Shown: piece by piece, positions 51,004 through 60,520 of the stretch
How positions within the stretch are numbered: the stretch's first letter is position 1
Layout of the letters: each line of letters opens with the position of its first letter
Origin: JBCCQH01 sp039024435
GTDB lineage: Bacteria; Bacteroidota; Bacteroidia; J057; JADKCL01
DNA length: 64,000 nt
Reading direction: 5' to 3'
Assembly (NCBI GenBank): GCA_039024435.1
Contig: JBCCQH010000022.1
Coordinates: 13,563 to 77,562, forward strand
The notes under the pieces: generated by a model
Database searches by the model: none
Seen by the model: the letters and a program-made list of their open reading frames with translations, nothing else
What the model was told of the DNA's origin: nothing
Position numbers and translations under genes: made by a program

Positions 51004-52668
51004 CTACCGCCGGATCACTTGCTTGACCAAGGATTCGGTTCCGCTTTGGAGATGCACGAAATAAGTGCCCTGAGACCAGTCCTGCGTCGCGATAATCCGC
51101 TCACTCAAACCGGCTGCGACCTCGATCTCCTGGGCGTGGACCAACTTCCCAATCGCATCGTACACCGTAAAGGTAAACGGCCGCCCTTCCGGAAGATTGG
51201 TGCGGATGGTGAGCCCTTCACTGCTGACCGGAACCGGAAAGATCTCCACCAGCGCCCCAAGCGATGATTCATCCAACCGGGCCCGGACCGCATTGGAATA
51301 GCCCGAATTGCCGTCCCGGTCCACGTACATGATCCGGTAGTAATAATCCCGCGCTGCCTGGACGTTGTGGTCCGCTTGCATGTACTTGTGCAGGGCGCCA
51401 TCGTTTCCGGTGGCCGGTTCCCTTCCGATTGGGAGGAAAGCTACCGCATCTTCACTGCGCTGGACCTCATAATCGGCGACCCGCACCTCCTCCGGATTCG
51501 TCCAGTGAACCTCGAAATAGCGGTTGTCGATGGGCCGAACCCCGGCGATCAACTCATTGGCGTCGAGGATGATCGATCCGCCGGCAAAATCAAATTCGGA
51601 AGGAAACTGGAAACCATTGAAGGCCGCGCGGTCCAGTCCGGTTGTGGTGGGACCACAATCGCCCAAGGTGCCTTGAATCGCATTGTCTTTGGTGATGAAC
51701 CAGGTCGACTGGACCGGCCAGATTCCGTCTTGGGGCCAAATTACCACTTCGTAGGTGCCCGAACCATTGCCATTGAGGTCCGAGAACATCCACTCGCCGT
51801 GGTCCACACCCGCAAAGTAAGTGATGTTGTAGCCACATTCCGACGGCGTTCCGATCATGGAATTGGGACTGCCTTGCTCATAATAGGACGTTACGACGTC
51901 GTAGTTGTTGACGCCAAAGTCCAAGAGAATGTATTGGAATCCGCGGGCAGCACTGGCGCCGGCGGGCTCCAGCCCTTCCAGGTAACCGTAAGCACCGCCA
52001 GTGGCCCCGATGGCCCGTCTAAGATTGCCTTGGACGTAGCCCACATCCGTGGCGGACATATTGCCACCGAGCGCGACCGAATTGTTTACGAAGCTGCCCA
52101 ATCCCGGGGCAGGATTCATCATGCCAAAGACCGCCAAGTAGCCCGATCCATTGGTCGGGAGGGTCAGCGTATCGTGGGTGACAATCCGATTGACCGGTGG
52201 GGAACCCGCCGCCCCCGCCGGGTTGAAATCGACTGCATTGCGCACATCGGCGACAACTCCGGTACCAAGGAGGTGAACTGCCCCTTGGGTATTGGCGAGT
52301 TCGAGGTTGTAAAAGCTGCCGTCATCGGTCCCGATCTGGGACTGGCCGCCGCGTACGGCATAACTGCCTTGGATGAACTGCCGCTCACCTGAGTTGATAT
52401 CGTTGTTTTCCAGGCGCACGGTCCCGGTGCCGCGCTGCTGGAACTGCCCGTCGGAGAACATATTTCCCTGAACTTCAAGCAAACCATTGTGGTTCAGTGT
52501 TGCGGTACTGCCTTCCTGGTGAACGTCGCCCCAGACGTAGATCTCAGCCGCAGCCGAAGTCACGATCAGAGCACCTTCGTTGTTGAACTCGAAGTTGTGC
52601 TGGGCGGGCAGATGTACCGCCATTAGCAGTCCCACGAGTCCCAAGCAAATGGATGAGAATCTTTTCAT
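51004..52668 (-). CDS. Surface/secreted protein with T9SS C-terminal sorting domain
   Basis: A 554-residue protein with a signal peptide (ICLGLVGLLMAVHLPAQ). The N-terminal ~200 residues are Asn/Gly-rich beta repeats (IYVWGDVHQEG, LEVQGNMFSDG, FYNLELANTQG). A fibronectin-like module follows (EVHWTNPEEVRVADYEVQRS). The last ~85 residues form a T9SS type A sorting domain (VEIFPVPVSSEGLTIRTN, FTVYDAIGKLV, GTYFVHLQSG, ending VKQVIRR). It should leave through the T9SS, of which PorQ is encoded nearby. It sits 22 bp after the upstream gene. Substrate-binding role unknown. Confidence 0.87.
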   Translation of the reverse strand: MKRFSSICLGLVGLLMAVHLPAQHNFEFNNEGALIVTSAAAEIYVWGDVHQEGSTATLNHNGLLEVQGNMFSDGQFQQRGTGTVRLENNDINSGERQFIQGSYAVRGGQSQIGTDDGSFYNLELANTQGAVHLLGTGVVADVRNAVDFNPAGAAGSPPVNRIVTHDTLTLPTNGSGYLAVFGMMNPAPGLGSFVNNSVALGGNMSATDVGYVQGNLRRAIGATGGAYGYLEGLEPAGASAARGFQYILLDFGVNNYDVVTSYYEQGSPNSMIGTPSECGYNITYFAGVDHGEWMFSDLNGNGSGTYEVVIWPQDGIWPVQSTWFITKDNAIQGTLGDCGPTTTGLDRAAFNGFQFPSEFDFAGGSIILDANELIAGVRPIDNRYFEVHWTNPEEVRVADYEVQRSEDAVAFLPIGREPATGNDGALHKYMQADHNVQAARDYYYRIMYVDRDGNSGYSNAVRARLDESSLGALVEIFPVPVSSEGLTIRTNLPEGRPFTFTVYDAIGKLVHAQEIEVAAGLSERIIATQDWSQGTYFVHLQSGTESLVKQVIRR

Positions 52669-52690
52669 GATCTTGTGGATTCAGGATTCA

Positions 52691-54286
52691 TCATTGCTTG
52701 GGTGAAGGAGCCGGTTCTTCTTCCTCAGTAAATGGCTGGCGATTGGAGTTGCGGCGCTGCCGGTCCTGCTGCATCTTTTGCAATTCGGCGACGCCTTGCC
52801 CGTGACCGGCGATGCGGTTGGGGGAAGCAGTTTGATCTTTGCCCGAATACCCGATGCGCAACTCTTCGGGCTGCCCGTACAACTCGGGCATGAGGTAGTA
52901 ACCCTTCTTATCGGCCGGTTTGTCAAATTCGACCGTCCGCTTCTCCGGATTCTGCTGGAGGTAGGCATCGTTCCTTTCGGCGAGGACCATCCAGGAGACC
53001 TTGGTATTGGGGGCTCCCGCCACCTTAAATGCATTGCCGGTGATTTCCTCGGCTACGAAAGGTTGCTGGCCCGTCCCGATCGGCGTGAGCTGGTAGCTGA
53101 AATTCCGGTTGATCGAGGCAAAATAGTCCGGCAATTCCACTAACGCCTGTCCACTGGCGTCCAGTTCCACGATACCGCGGTAGACATTGAGAACTTCATC
53201 CGACTCGATGGAGGTGTGGCGCAGGAACTTATTGGCCGGATCGGTCGGGTGGTCAATGATGAAGTTCTTGAGGCCGGATCCGCCCATATCGCCTTGGGCA
53301 TAGACTGCGTAGAAGCCACCGACACCGTAGATGCCGTACCAGCCCCCTTCACCGCAGACCCCAATGCCCCAGAAAGGCGCGGGAACCGATCTACCCGTCA
53401 CCCCGACGTGGTCCGCTAGATCTGTACCTGCGTAGGTAATGTCGGCTACGGTGATGACTCCGGGAATGGCGTTGTTCTGGTTCTGGACGACCAGGGAACT
53501 TCCGATACCGGTGCTGACCGAGAAGATCGCCGGATCGGGGTTATTGGCGTTGAGTACGTTGAATTCCACACCCCGACCGGCGGCGCCCGTGTGGTTGATC
53601 AGCGCTCCGTGTCCGAGGCCGGTCTGAAGGCCTAAGACCGTGGCCCCGTAGACAAATCCACCGCTGGTGGCCGTCTGGGTATTGACCGTCGCGTCGAGTC
53701 CCCAGCCATCGCCGATGGCGTCGACGAAGAAGCCCGTACCATTTTGACCATTCAAAAACGTGTAAGAGCCGATGCCGCCGGCGGCACTCAGATCGTTGAC
53801 CGTGCCGGCAAATCCGGTTCCGTCGACATCGTTGTAAGTTCCACTTCCTGCGCCGGTGACATTGTTGTAGATGCCCCATCCGGCGCCGGTGCTGTTGATG
53901 ACGATTGCATCACTGGCGCCGGCCTGGAAGACAGCGATCCCGATGCCCGTCGTGGTGGCGGCCATATCTACCTCGAGTCCACGGGCCAGAGCCCCGGTAC
54001 CGTTTTGCACGACCTGGACGGCGGGAATGTTGTTGCCGGTATTGAGGGACTGCACGTTGAGAGCGCGTCCCAATCCGTTGTTGATGATCCAGCTGGCGGA
54101 ACTGGTATTGGTGGTGGCATTTTGTTGCACCTCCAGGGCATTGCCCGTGGCATTGGTGCTCAGAATGTCCAGCTTGGCATTTGGGGTAGCTTCTCCGATC
54201 CCAACGACCTGAGCGGGGAGCGAGAAGCTGTACCCAACGGTAAGAGCAAGGGCGATCACTACGCCTTTGAATGTAGATATTTTCAT
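52691..54286 (-). CDS. Secreted Gly/Asn/Thr-rich repeat protein with conserved C-terminal fibre-like domain
   Basis: A 531-residue protein with a signal peptide (IALALTVGYSFSLPAQ). After the usual VGIGEATPNAKLDI start come ~300 residues of short Gly/Asn/Thr/Ala-rich beta repeats (such as GAGWGIYNNVTGAGSG). A conserved domain (NFIIDHPTDPANKFLRH, then VELDASGQALVELPDYF, SYQLTPIGT) is common in Bacteroidota secreted proteins and resembles tail-fibre-type modules. The tail is charged and ends in Glu/Pro-rich residues; no T9SS domain is seen. I start at ATG 54286, which gives the signal peptide. Likely a surface-structure or adhesin component. Confidence 0.8.
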   Translation of the reverse strand: MKISTFKGVVIALALTVGYSFSLPAQVVGIGEATPNAKLDILSTNATGNALEVQQNATTNTSSASWIINNGLGRALNVQSLNTGNNIPAVQVVQNGTGALARGLEVDMAATTTGIGIAVFQAGASDAIVINSTGAGWGIYNNVTGAGSGTYNDVDGTGFAGTVNDLSAAGGIGSYTFLNGQNGTGFFVDAIGDGWGLDATVNTQTATSGGFVYGATVLGLQTGLGHGALINHTGAAGRGVEFNVLNANNPDPAIFSVSTGIGSSLVVQNQNNAIPGVITVADITYAGTDLADHVGVTGRSVPAPFWGIGVCGEGGWYGIYGVGGFYAVYAQGDMGGSGLKNFIIDHPTDPANKFLRHTSIESDEVLNVYRGIVELDASGQALVELPDYFASINRNFSYQLTPIGTGQQPFVAEEITGNAFKVAGAPNTKVSWMVLAERNDAYLQQNPEKRTVEFDKPADKKGYYLMPELYGQPEELRIGYSGKDQTASPNRIAGHGQGVAELQKMQQDRQRRNSNRQPFTEEEEPAPSPKQ

Positions 54287-54695
54287 TTCCAATCCTGAAT
54301 TATAACAGCAAAACAATAAATCGAAACGGAATTCACTCCCTTGTGAAGGGAAGCTTACGGGTGCTAGTTAATTAGTAAAAGTGAGTTGATCTTCACTACA
54401 ATATGGCAATTTTTAAGAACAAATTAAAGAGCAATCGCGATTGGTCCGTAAAATAGTTTCTTTTGTCGACTGTACGGCGCCGTTGGCGGCCCCGGGGTAA
54501 AAATTTTAAAACGTGTCCTAGATGGGCAAAATTGTACATTTGGCACGAAATTGTCACCCTCCAGGAAAGTGAAGATTGAAGAAATGGACAATTTCATATC
54601 GCCAGTGGTAAATTTTTTTGTGGGAAATGCAGGAGCAAGCAAATGTTAGTTTGTGACCCAACCCACAACCGATTGCGAGCACAAAATTGTGCGAT
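54287..54695. other. 409-bp A/T-rich spacer
   Basis: No gene seen. It is notably A/T-rich against its surroundings and presumably carries the promoter of the leftward fibre-like/T9SS gene pair. Confidence 0.5.
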
Positions 54696-55910
54696 TTAGC
54701 TTTCTTTTTGCGAGTTGGGGGCGGCGATGTCCGCCGGAGTGATGTACTGCAAGTGGTGAGCTTCCCACGGGTGGACAAGGTCAAATCGGTGGTACAGAGC
54801 GGCAATCTTTTCTTTCCCCTCGGGTTGGGGACGTTGAGCATCGCGTTCGAACAGGGGAGGCAGCGGTGCTTCGAAGACCAGGTACTCGACCGCGACATTC
54901 ATGTCACGGATGGACTCGGTGAGCCGGCGGCGGAATTTTTCCTTCAGGTTGCGGCCCTCCAGCACCACCTGGCGATTGCGATTGAGGTAGATCGTGAGAA
55001 AATGCCGAAATTCGATCAGTTTGCGGTCTTCGTAGTAAGCGTCTCCCAGGTCGGACTCAGCCAGGCCGTGTTCCGCGAGGTCCACCCGGAAGAGGCCCGG
55101 ATGTTGGTGGGCGAGGTAGCTGGTTTTCCCGCTCAAAGGCGGCCCGATGGTCATGTAGACTTTTTTTCCGAAGGTGGGCGGAGAATCACGTTCAGGGGCG
55201 TGCCGCAACTTTTCCAGCAGCGAGAAATTTTTCAGTCGGATGGCATTCCAAGCGGCGTTTTTGTGTCGCAGATTCCAAGTGGCGTACTGCGCTTGCAAAT
55301 CTGCATAGGGGGCAAATTCGTATTCGGCCTTGGGGACGGTCACCCGCTGAAAGTGCTCAATGGCGGTGATGGTTTCCGCTTGGTTTTCGCAGATGCGTCC
55401 GTGAAAATCCAGCACCGTGAAGATGCCGAGCAGGCGCAGGTCGGTCCGAGTGCCGAGCAGTTTCAGGTGGTCGAGGGGAACTTGGTGCTTGACGAAGTAG
55501 AGGGGAATTCCGTGCCACCGCACGAGATCGAGCACCTTGCGCCGCGCTTCGGGAACGAGTTCGGTGCGCCGGAGGAGGTGGTCCATGGCCATCGGAAGCC
55601 CGGCTTTTTCGTGCCCGGGTGAGGTCCAGCGTCCATTGACCTGTTTGGTAACCCGTGTCTTGCCGATGTCGTGCAGCACCGCGGCCCAGTAAAGGACTTC
55701 CCGTTCTTCTTCGCTTAGGCGAAAGCGGTCGCGCAACTCAAAATAGCGGCGCACCACCATTTTGGTGTGCTCAAGGACGCTACCCTCAGCATGGTACCGG
55801 GGGTTTTGCGGCGTATCGGCCATTTCGGCCATTAGCTCCTTGTCTATCGGCAGTTCTTTGTTCAACGGTCCTCTCTCTACCTTCTGTAATACATCCGGGA
55901 AATTGCGCAA
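54696..55910 (-). CDS. HD-Pnk: HD phosphoesterase fused to 5'-OH polynucleotide kinase
   Basis: A 404-residue two-domain protein. The N-terminal HD domain has His40, His48, the VLHDIGK motif (His80-Asp81) and His100. The C-terminal P-loop kinase has Walker A GPPLSGKTS (256-264) and the lid-like REKEKF... segment NLKEKFRRRL. The order and length match Runella slithyformis HD-Pnk, a known end-healing enzyme that removes 2',3'-cyclic or 3'-phosphates and phosphorylates 5'-OH ends of DNA or RNA. The start is TTG at 55910: a stop codon directly precedes it in frame. No ligase gene is adjacent. Role in nucleic-acid repair is inferred from the family. Confidence 0.88.
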   Translation of the reverse strand: MRNFPDVLQKVERGPLNKELPIDKELMAEMADTPQNPRYHAEGSVLEHTKMVVRRYFELRDRFRLSEEEREVLYWAAVLHDIGKTRVTKQVNGRWTSPGHEKAGLPMAMDHLLRRTELVPEARRKVLDLVRWHGIPLYFVKHQVPLDHLKLLGTRTDLRLLGIFTVLDFHGRICENQAETITAIEHFQRVTVPKAEYEFAPYADLQAQYATWNLRHKNAAWNAIRLKNFSLLEKLRHAPERDSPPTFGKKVYMTIGPPLSGKTSYLAHQHPGLFRVDLAEHGLAESDLGDAYYEDRKLIEFRHFLTIYLNRNRQVVLEGRNLKEKFRRRLTESIRDMNVAVEYLVFEAPLPPLFERDAQRPQPEGKEKIAALYHRFDLVHPWEAHHLQYITPADIAAPNSQKES

Positions 55911-56217
55911 TCATCCGGCAAAATGCACGGGACGTTCTCCACATTTTGATTTCTGATGGTCGGATTTTCGATGGCCATCCGGCGCTTGTTTTGCTAGCAC
56001 CCACGGAAAATTCTTCTGTGCGTGCTCCGAACGCGCCAATCGGAAAGTGGAAATCAGCCAATCGGAAATGCTCATGCGCTGCGGCTGCAGTTTTGGAAGC
56101 CGGCGGCGCACGGAGAAACAATGCGGGGGCCAGAGGGATGGGGCTGGCCAAAGCGTCAGGTGAAGCGGAGAAAAATTTATCCCTTGTTCGCCGGGGGCGC
56201 AGGAAATAAATTGCCGC
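55911..56217. other. 307-bp spacer with dispersed repeat
   Basis: Divergent spacer between HD-Pnk and the PhzF-like gene. It holds an inverted copy of the dispersed repeat (56021-56070). No gene seen. Confidence 0.55.
56021..56070 (-). repeat. Dispersed intergenic repeat, copy 3 (minus orientation)
   Basis: On the minus strand it reads CATTTCCGATTGGCTGATTT, then CCACTTTCCGATTGGCGCG and TTCGGAGCACG. This gives the repeat words followed by a degenerate CGCGTTCGGA inverted repeat. Confidence 0.5.
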
Positions 56218-57045
56218 ATGAAACCGACCTTGGACCCGCTGTTCCCGATTTATCAAGTAGATTCCTTCACCGATGCGCCTTTTCGGGGCAATCCCGCTGG
56301 GGTGTGCATCCTGATGAACCACCGTCCGGACAACTGGATGCAGAAGGTCGCGTTTGAGATGAACCTGAGCGAAACTGCTTTTTTTATGCAGATGAATGGC
56401 CGGTTCCGGCTGCGCTGGTTCACCCCGACGACGGAGGTGGACCTGTGCGGACACGCGACCCTGGCTACGGCGCACGTGATTTGGCAATCGGAAGTGGTGG
56501 GCCCCCAGGAAGACCTGCACTTCGAGACGCGGAGTGGGCAATTGGTGGCCCGGCGGGAAGGCGAATGGATCGTGCTGGACTTTCCCGTGCGTCCGGCGGT
56601 GGCCGCCCCGGTACCGGAGGGAATGGTGAGCGGGTTGGGGGCTACCCCGATCAGTTGTTGGCGGGGGCAGGACGATTACCTGATCGAGTTGGCCTCGGAG
56701 GCCGAGGTCAAGCTTTTACAACCCGATTTTCGGGCACTCAAAGCGGTGAAAGCTCGGGGAATCATCGTCACTGCCCCTTCGGAAAATCCGGAATTTGACT
56801 TTGTGTCGCGGTTTTTTGGTCCGGGGGTCGGAGTGGACGAAGATCCGGTGACGGGTTCGGCCCATTGCACTCTGGCGCCATTTTGGCAGGGTCGCCTGGG
56901 CAAAACGGCGATGACCGGGTACCAAGCCTCCGAGCGGGGCGGCGTGGTCAAGGTTGAATTGCGGGACGACCGGGTCTGGCTGAAAGGCAAGGCGATCACG
57001 GTACTCCAAGGGGTGTTGAGCAGTGCCGGGACACGGGTGGAGTGA
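56218..57045 (+). CDS. PhzF-family isomerase-like protein
   Basis: A 275-residue protein of the phenazine-biosynthesis PhzF (diaminopimelate-epimerase fold) family. Landmarks are the start YQVDSFTDAPFRGNPAGVC, the active-site glutamate in NLSETAFFM, DLCGHATLATAHV and the second-half DEDPVTGSAHC. Despite the name, most family members are isomerases or epimerases with unknown substrates, and no other phenazine genes are present. It is convergent with the deacetylase-family gene, 20 bp apart. Confidence 0.92.
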   Translation: MKPTLDPLFPIYQVDSFTDAPFRGNPAGVCILMNHRPDNWMQKVAFEMNLSETAFFMQMNGRFRLRWFTPTTEVDLCGHATLATAHVIWQSEVVGPQEDLHFETRSGQLVARREGEWIVLDFPVRPAVAAPVPEGMVSGLGATPISCWRGQDDYLIELASEAEVKLLQPDFRALKAVKARGIIVTAPSENPEFDFVSRFFGPGVGVDEDPVTGSAHCTLAPFWQGRLGKTAMTGYQASERGGVVKVELRDDRVWLKGKAITVLQGVLSSAGTRVE

Positions 57046-57065
57046 GGAGGGCGCGGTTGCCGGGT

Positions 57066-58022
57066 TTAATTTTTGACTGGTCCGATCAATCCCTTGCGCC
57101 ACAGATTCCGAATCGACGAGCCGATGATGTTTGCGCTTTCCGGAGTGTAGCCGCCGGAGAGGACTTTCAGGATGGGAATCTTGTGGTGGCGGGCAAGTTG
57201 GAAGACGGTCTCGTCGCGCACCACGATGCCTGCGGCCGAGACTTTTAATTGGCCCAGGGGATCGTTTTCGTAGATGTCGCTCCCCGCATTGTAGATGATC
57301 AGGTCAGGACGCTCGGCCGTGATGGCCTTGGGCAACTCTTTTTGCAACAATTTCAAGTAAGGCAAGTCGCGCGTGCCGAGCGGCACCGGATAGTTGTATT
57401 TGATGAATTCCCGGGCTGGAAGATCCTGGGGGTAAATCTGTGCATTGTACAGGTCAAAGGCGGGGAGGCGGGGATCGTCACCGTGGATGTCGGCAAAGCC
57501 ATTTCCCTGGTGAGCATCGAGATCCACGATCAGAATTTTGTGCTTGGGATGTTGCACAAGGTGGTGATAAGCGGCCAGGGAAATATCGGCAAAAAAGCAG
57601 AATCCACTGCTGCTTGTGCGCTTGGCGTGGTGGTAGCCGCCGGAAAGGTTGATGGCCCAGCCGTGCCGGGCGGCGAGTTGGACGCCGAGTACGGTGCCGC
57701 CGGTGGCCAGGCGCATGGGTTGCAAGAGGCGGCGCTGCAGGAGAAAGTTGGGGACCCAACGCAGGGGCGGCACCTCGGCGATGCCAGCAACGATCCGCGA
57801 CCGTTTGAGCAAGCGCAGATAAGCTTCGCCATGGACCGTTTTCAGGGACTCCGGGGAGATGGGCGAGGGGACGATGTGATTTTGGCCGTTCAGGATGTCA
57901 TTTTCCCGGAGAAACTCGAATACTTTGCGGTACTTTTCCGAATCGAAGGGATGCAAACGTTGGAGCCCCCAAAGGGTGATGTTGTATCCGGGAGCATAGA
58001 TGATGGGGAGCGGTTTGGGCAT
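57066..58022 (-). CDS. Histone-deacetylase-family hydrolase (HDAC11/class IV-like)
   Basis: A 318-residue zinc-dependent amidohydrolase of the HDAC/AcuC superfamily. Active-site features are the His pair in LSGGYHHAKR, the metal ligands in IVDLDAHQGNG and YNAGSDIYENDPLG, and the transition-state Tyr in VLSGGYTPES. Bacterial members deacetylate small amines, acetylated metabolites or proteins. Length and loops are closest to class IV-like bacterial proteins. It is followed upstream by a 63-bp gap to the T9SS cargo genes. Confidence 0.92.
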   Translation of the reverse strand: MPKPLPIIYAPGYNITLWGLQRLHPFDSEKYRKVFEFLRENDILNGQNHIVPSPISPESLKTVHGEAYLRLLKRSRIVAGIAEVPPLRWVPNFLLQRRLLQPMRLATGGTVLGVQLAARHGWAINLSGGYHHAKRTSSSGFCFFADISLAAYHHLVQHPKHKILIVDLDAHQGNGFADIHGDDPRLPAFDLYNAQIYPQDLPAREFIKYNYPVPLGTRDLPYLKLLQKELPKAITAERPDLIIYNAGSDIYENDPLGQLKVSAAGIVVRDETVFQLARHHKIPILKVLSGGYTPESANIIGSSIRNLWRKGLIGPVKN

Positions 58023-58085
58023 GGCAAAAATGCAAGCAGGGAAGCCAATAGGGCTCCCCTGCTCAATATTGAAGGTTTAATTCAA

Positions 58086-59183
58086 TCACATTTTGATGAC
58101 GCGCTGTTGTAGCGCGCCGGTCGCACCTTGCAACTGCAGGTTGTAAAAACCAGTTGCAAAGCGGCTCAGGTCAAGGTCCAGTGCGTTGATGCCCGCGTGG
58201 CTACTGACCGTACGCTGCAGCACAATGCGGCCTTGCAAATCGATTAAGCGAAGTTCCATGTTCTGGGCTTCATCGGCATAGAAACCCAGGGAGAGCTGGC
58301 TACGGGTCGGGTTGGGTCCGAACTGCGTCCAGGACAAGCCGACGGGGGCTTCAAAGCTGACTTGCCGAATTTCCGATTCGGAGGTCGCTCCATCGAGGTC
58401 CACTTGGGTGATGCGGTAGAAGTTATCGCCGGTGCGGGGATTGGGATCTACGAAATTGTAGGTCATGGCTTTGGAGCTGTTGCCGATGGCATTGACCTCC
58501 CCAATCGTTTCGAAACTGGTTCCGTTGGGGGATCGTTCCACCCGGAAATAGTCGTTGTTTGATTCCGAGGCGGTGGTCCACTCCAGATCCACGCCCAAGT
58601 CGCTAGGGCGCGCAGCAAAGCCAGCCCAGACAACCGGTAGAATGGTCAAATCGAGCAGCATGTCCGCGTCGGGATAACATCCACCGAGCGGATTCCCCGC
58701 CCCTTCGATGCCAAACACCCGGATGGAATCGGGCAACTCGTTGGTGCGCACCCGCACTTGCACGGAATCGGTATGCCGATTCCCGCAGGTCGAAGTGACA
58801 TTCACACACGTGAAATCAATACCCGAAAACAGATAGGCGAGTAGGAACCGGGTGCCAAGGGCTCCGGGACCAATGCCGCTGAAGTAAGTCGCGCCGGTGG
58901 TATCACTGGTGACGCTGGTGGTAAAAGATACCGGAGCCAGGGCCGCGCTACCGTAAAATCCAAAACCGAAGTCACGGGTGGGGGCGTCACCGCCCTTCTG
59001 GGTGCCGGTAATGCCGGCACCGATAAACGTAGTCATGACGATGTCCACGAACCCGGACCCGATGATGACGCTGTCGAGTCGGGCACTGGAACGATCACAG
59101 GCTTTAGCGGATTGATTTGGGCCTACCAAGCCAAATCCTGCAAGGAGCACGATCAGAAGCAGCTTAGGTAAAAAATTTTTCAT
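58086..59183 (-). CDS. T9SS cargo protein, ACDRS-family paralogue 1
   Basis: A 365-residue secreted protein with a signal peptide and mature start near KACDRSSARLDSV. The N-terminal domain carries GAGITGTQKGGD and paired cysteines (DFTCVNVTSTCGNRHTD, GGCYPDADMLLD). A fibronectin-like module (GVDLEWTTASESNNDYFRVER) leads into a T9SS type A sorting domain (GLSWTQFGPNPTRSQLSL to GFYNLQLQG, ending QQRVIKM). It is a paralogue of the next gene over its whole length. The role of the Cys-rich head is unknown. Confidence 0.85.
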   Translation of the reverse strand: MKNFLPKLLLIVLLAGFGLVGPNQSAKACDRSSARLDSVIIGSGFVDIVMTTFIGAGITGTQKGGDAPTRDFGFGFYGSAALAPVSFTTSVTSDTTGATYFSGIGPGALGTRFLLAYLFSGIDFTCVNVTSTCGNRHTDSVQVRVRTNELPDSIRVFGIEGAGNPLGGCYPDADMLLDLTILPVVWAGFAARPSDLGVDLEWTTASESNNDYFRVERSPNGTSFETIGEVNAIGNSSKAMTYNFVDPNPRTGDNFYRITQVDLDGATSESEIRQVSFEAPVGLSWTQFGPNPTRSQLSLGFYADEAQNMELRLIDLQGRIVLQRTVSSHAGINALDLDLSRFATGFYNLQLQGATGALQQRVIKM

Positions 59184-59428
59184 TTGGGCTAATGAGTCGG
59201 TTTAATACTTGTATCCAATCAAAAAAATGTGTTCTGCTGTGTAGGGCTTTCGCAAAGTGGCTAGATACACATTATACGTAAAAAACGCACGCAAAGATGT
59301 CCCCATTTGAACATTCTTTTCGCTGAGTTGACCAATTTAATACTTCATTGGTCGCATATTTGTGAGTGGAAACAGGGAAAAGGAGCTTGCCAGCGCTCCT
59401 TCTCCACGTATCCATTATCTATACAAAT

Positions 59429-60520
59429 TTACATCTTCAAGATCTTCTTGTCGATCTTCTCTTGAGTGCCCGAGATGCGCAGGTAGTAGAATCCAGCGGC
59501 CTCTCCGGTCAAGTCGACCTGAGCACTGTTGACCCCCGCGAGGGCGTCGATATTTTGTTGCCGGATCACGCGGCCTTGCAGATCTACGATTTGCATCAAT
59601 AGGCTTTGGGATTTCCCGGAGTTGAAACTCATATTAAGATTGCTCTGCACTGGATTGGGACCAACTGCGGTCCAGAACAGTCCCGAAGCCACGGTAAATT
59701 CGACGCTCAGAACTTCCGAAGCACTGCTCTTGCCATCAAGGTCAACTTGAACAATCTGATAAAAGTTTGCTCCGTTCAGCGGATTTTGGTCGAGGTAGCG
59801 ATAGCTGTTAAATGCATTGCCATTGCCCGCCGATTCTACTTGACCGATAGTTTCGTAATTGATTCCGTCGGCCGAACGCTGGACCAGAAATTGATCGTTG
59901 TTGGTTTCGCTGATTGTACTCCAATCAAGCGCGACACCGCTTTCTTCAACCTGCGCATCAAATCCCGCCCATTCGACCGGGAGGGTCGTGAAATCGAGCA
60001 GCATATCGGCATCGGGGTAACATCCGGCGAAAGGATTGCCAGCACCTTCGATTCCGAAGAGGCGAAGAGAATCCGGCAAAGCATCTAAGCGGAAAAACAT
60101 CTGCTCCACTTGCGTGTGGCGGTTGCCACAAATGGCGGTCGAACTGACGCAAGTAAACGGGAGTCCCGTATCGATGTAGCCGATCACGAAGTTGGCCCCA
60201 AAAGCCGACCCAACGTTGATCCCGGGATAAAGGCTACCCACGGAATCCCCTACCACCGACGGGGTGAATGTAACCTCGTTGATGCTGCCGCTGCTGTAAA
60301 ATGCGAAAGCGAATGTACGGGTATCGCCCCCACCGCCTTTTTGTGTTCCAGTGATTCCGCCACCAACTCGCATTTCGATATAGATGTCGTAGTACCCAGG
60401 TCCGGCCACCACGCTATCGAGGGAGATCTCGGAGCGGTCACACGCTTTCGCTTCTTGGGTAAAACCCAGTGCCAGTAGAGAGACAAGCAGGAGAACGGTT
60501 GTGAGTAGAGCCTTATTCAT
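59429..60520 (-). CDS. T9SS cargo protein, ACDRS-family paralogue 2
   Basis: A 363-residue paralogue of the previous gene. It shares the mature start KACDRSEISLDSV, GGGITGTQKGGGG, CVSSTAICGNRHTQ, FGIEGAGNPFAGCYPDAD and the fibronectin-like VALDWSTISETNNDQFLVQR. It ends in a T9SS sorting domain (VGPNPVQSNLNM, GRVIRQQNI, GFYYLRISG, KKILKM). The ATG at 60520 gives the signal peptide MNKALLTTVLLLVSLLALGF. A 245-bp gap separates the two, so each may have its own promoter. Confidence 0.85.
   Translation of the reverse strand: MNKALLTTVLLLVSLLALGFTQEAKACDRSEISLDSVVAGPGYYDIYIEMRVGGGITGTQKGGGGDTRTFAFAFYSSGSINEVTFTPSVVGDSVGSLYPGINVGSAFGANFVIGYIDTGLPFTCVSSTAICGNRHTQVEQMFFRLDALPDSLRLFGIEGAGNPFAGCYPDADMLLDFTTLPVEWAGFDAQVEESGVALDWSTISETNNDQFLVQRSADGINYETIGQVESAGNGNAFNSYRYLDQNPLNGANFYQIVQVDLDGKSSASEVLSVEFTVASGLFWTAVGPNPVQSNLNMSFNSGKSQSLLMQIVDLQGRVIRQQNIDALAGVNSAQVDLTGEAAGFYYLRISGTQEKIDKKILKM

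Noticed and set aside
56218..57045. Phenazine biosynthesis
   Set aside because: Only a PhzF-family gene is present; no phzA/B/D/E/G homologues are in the window.
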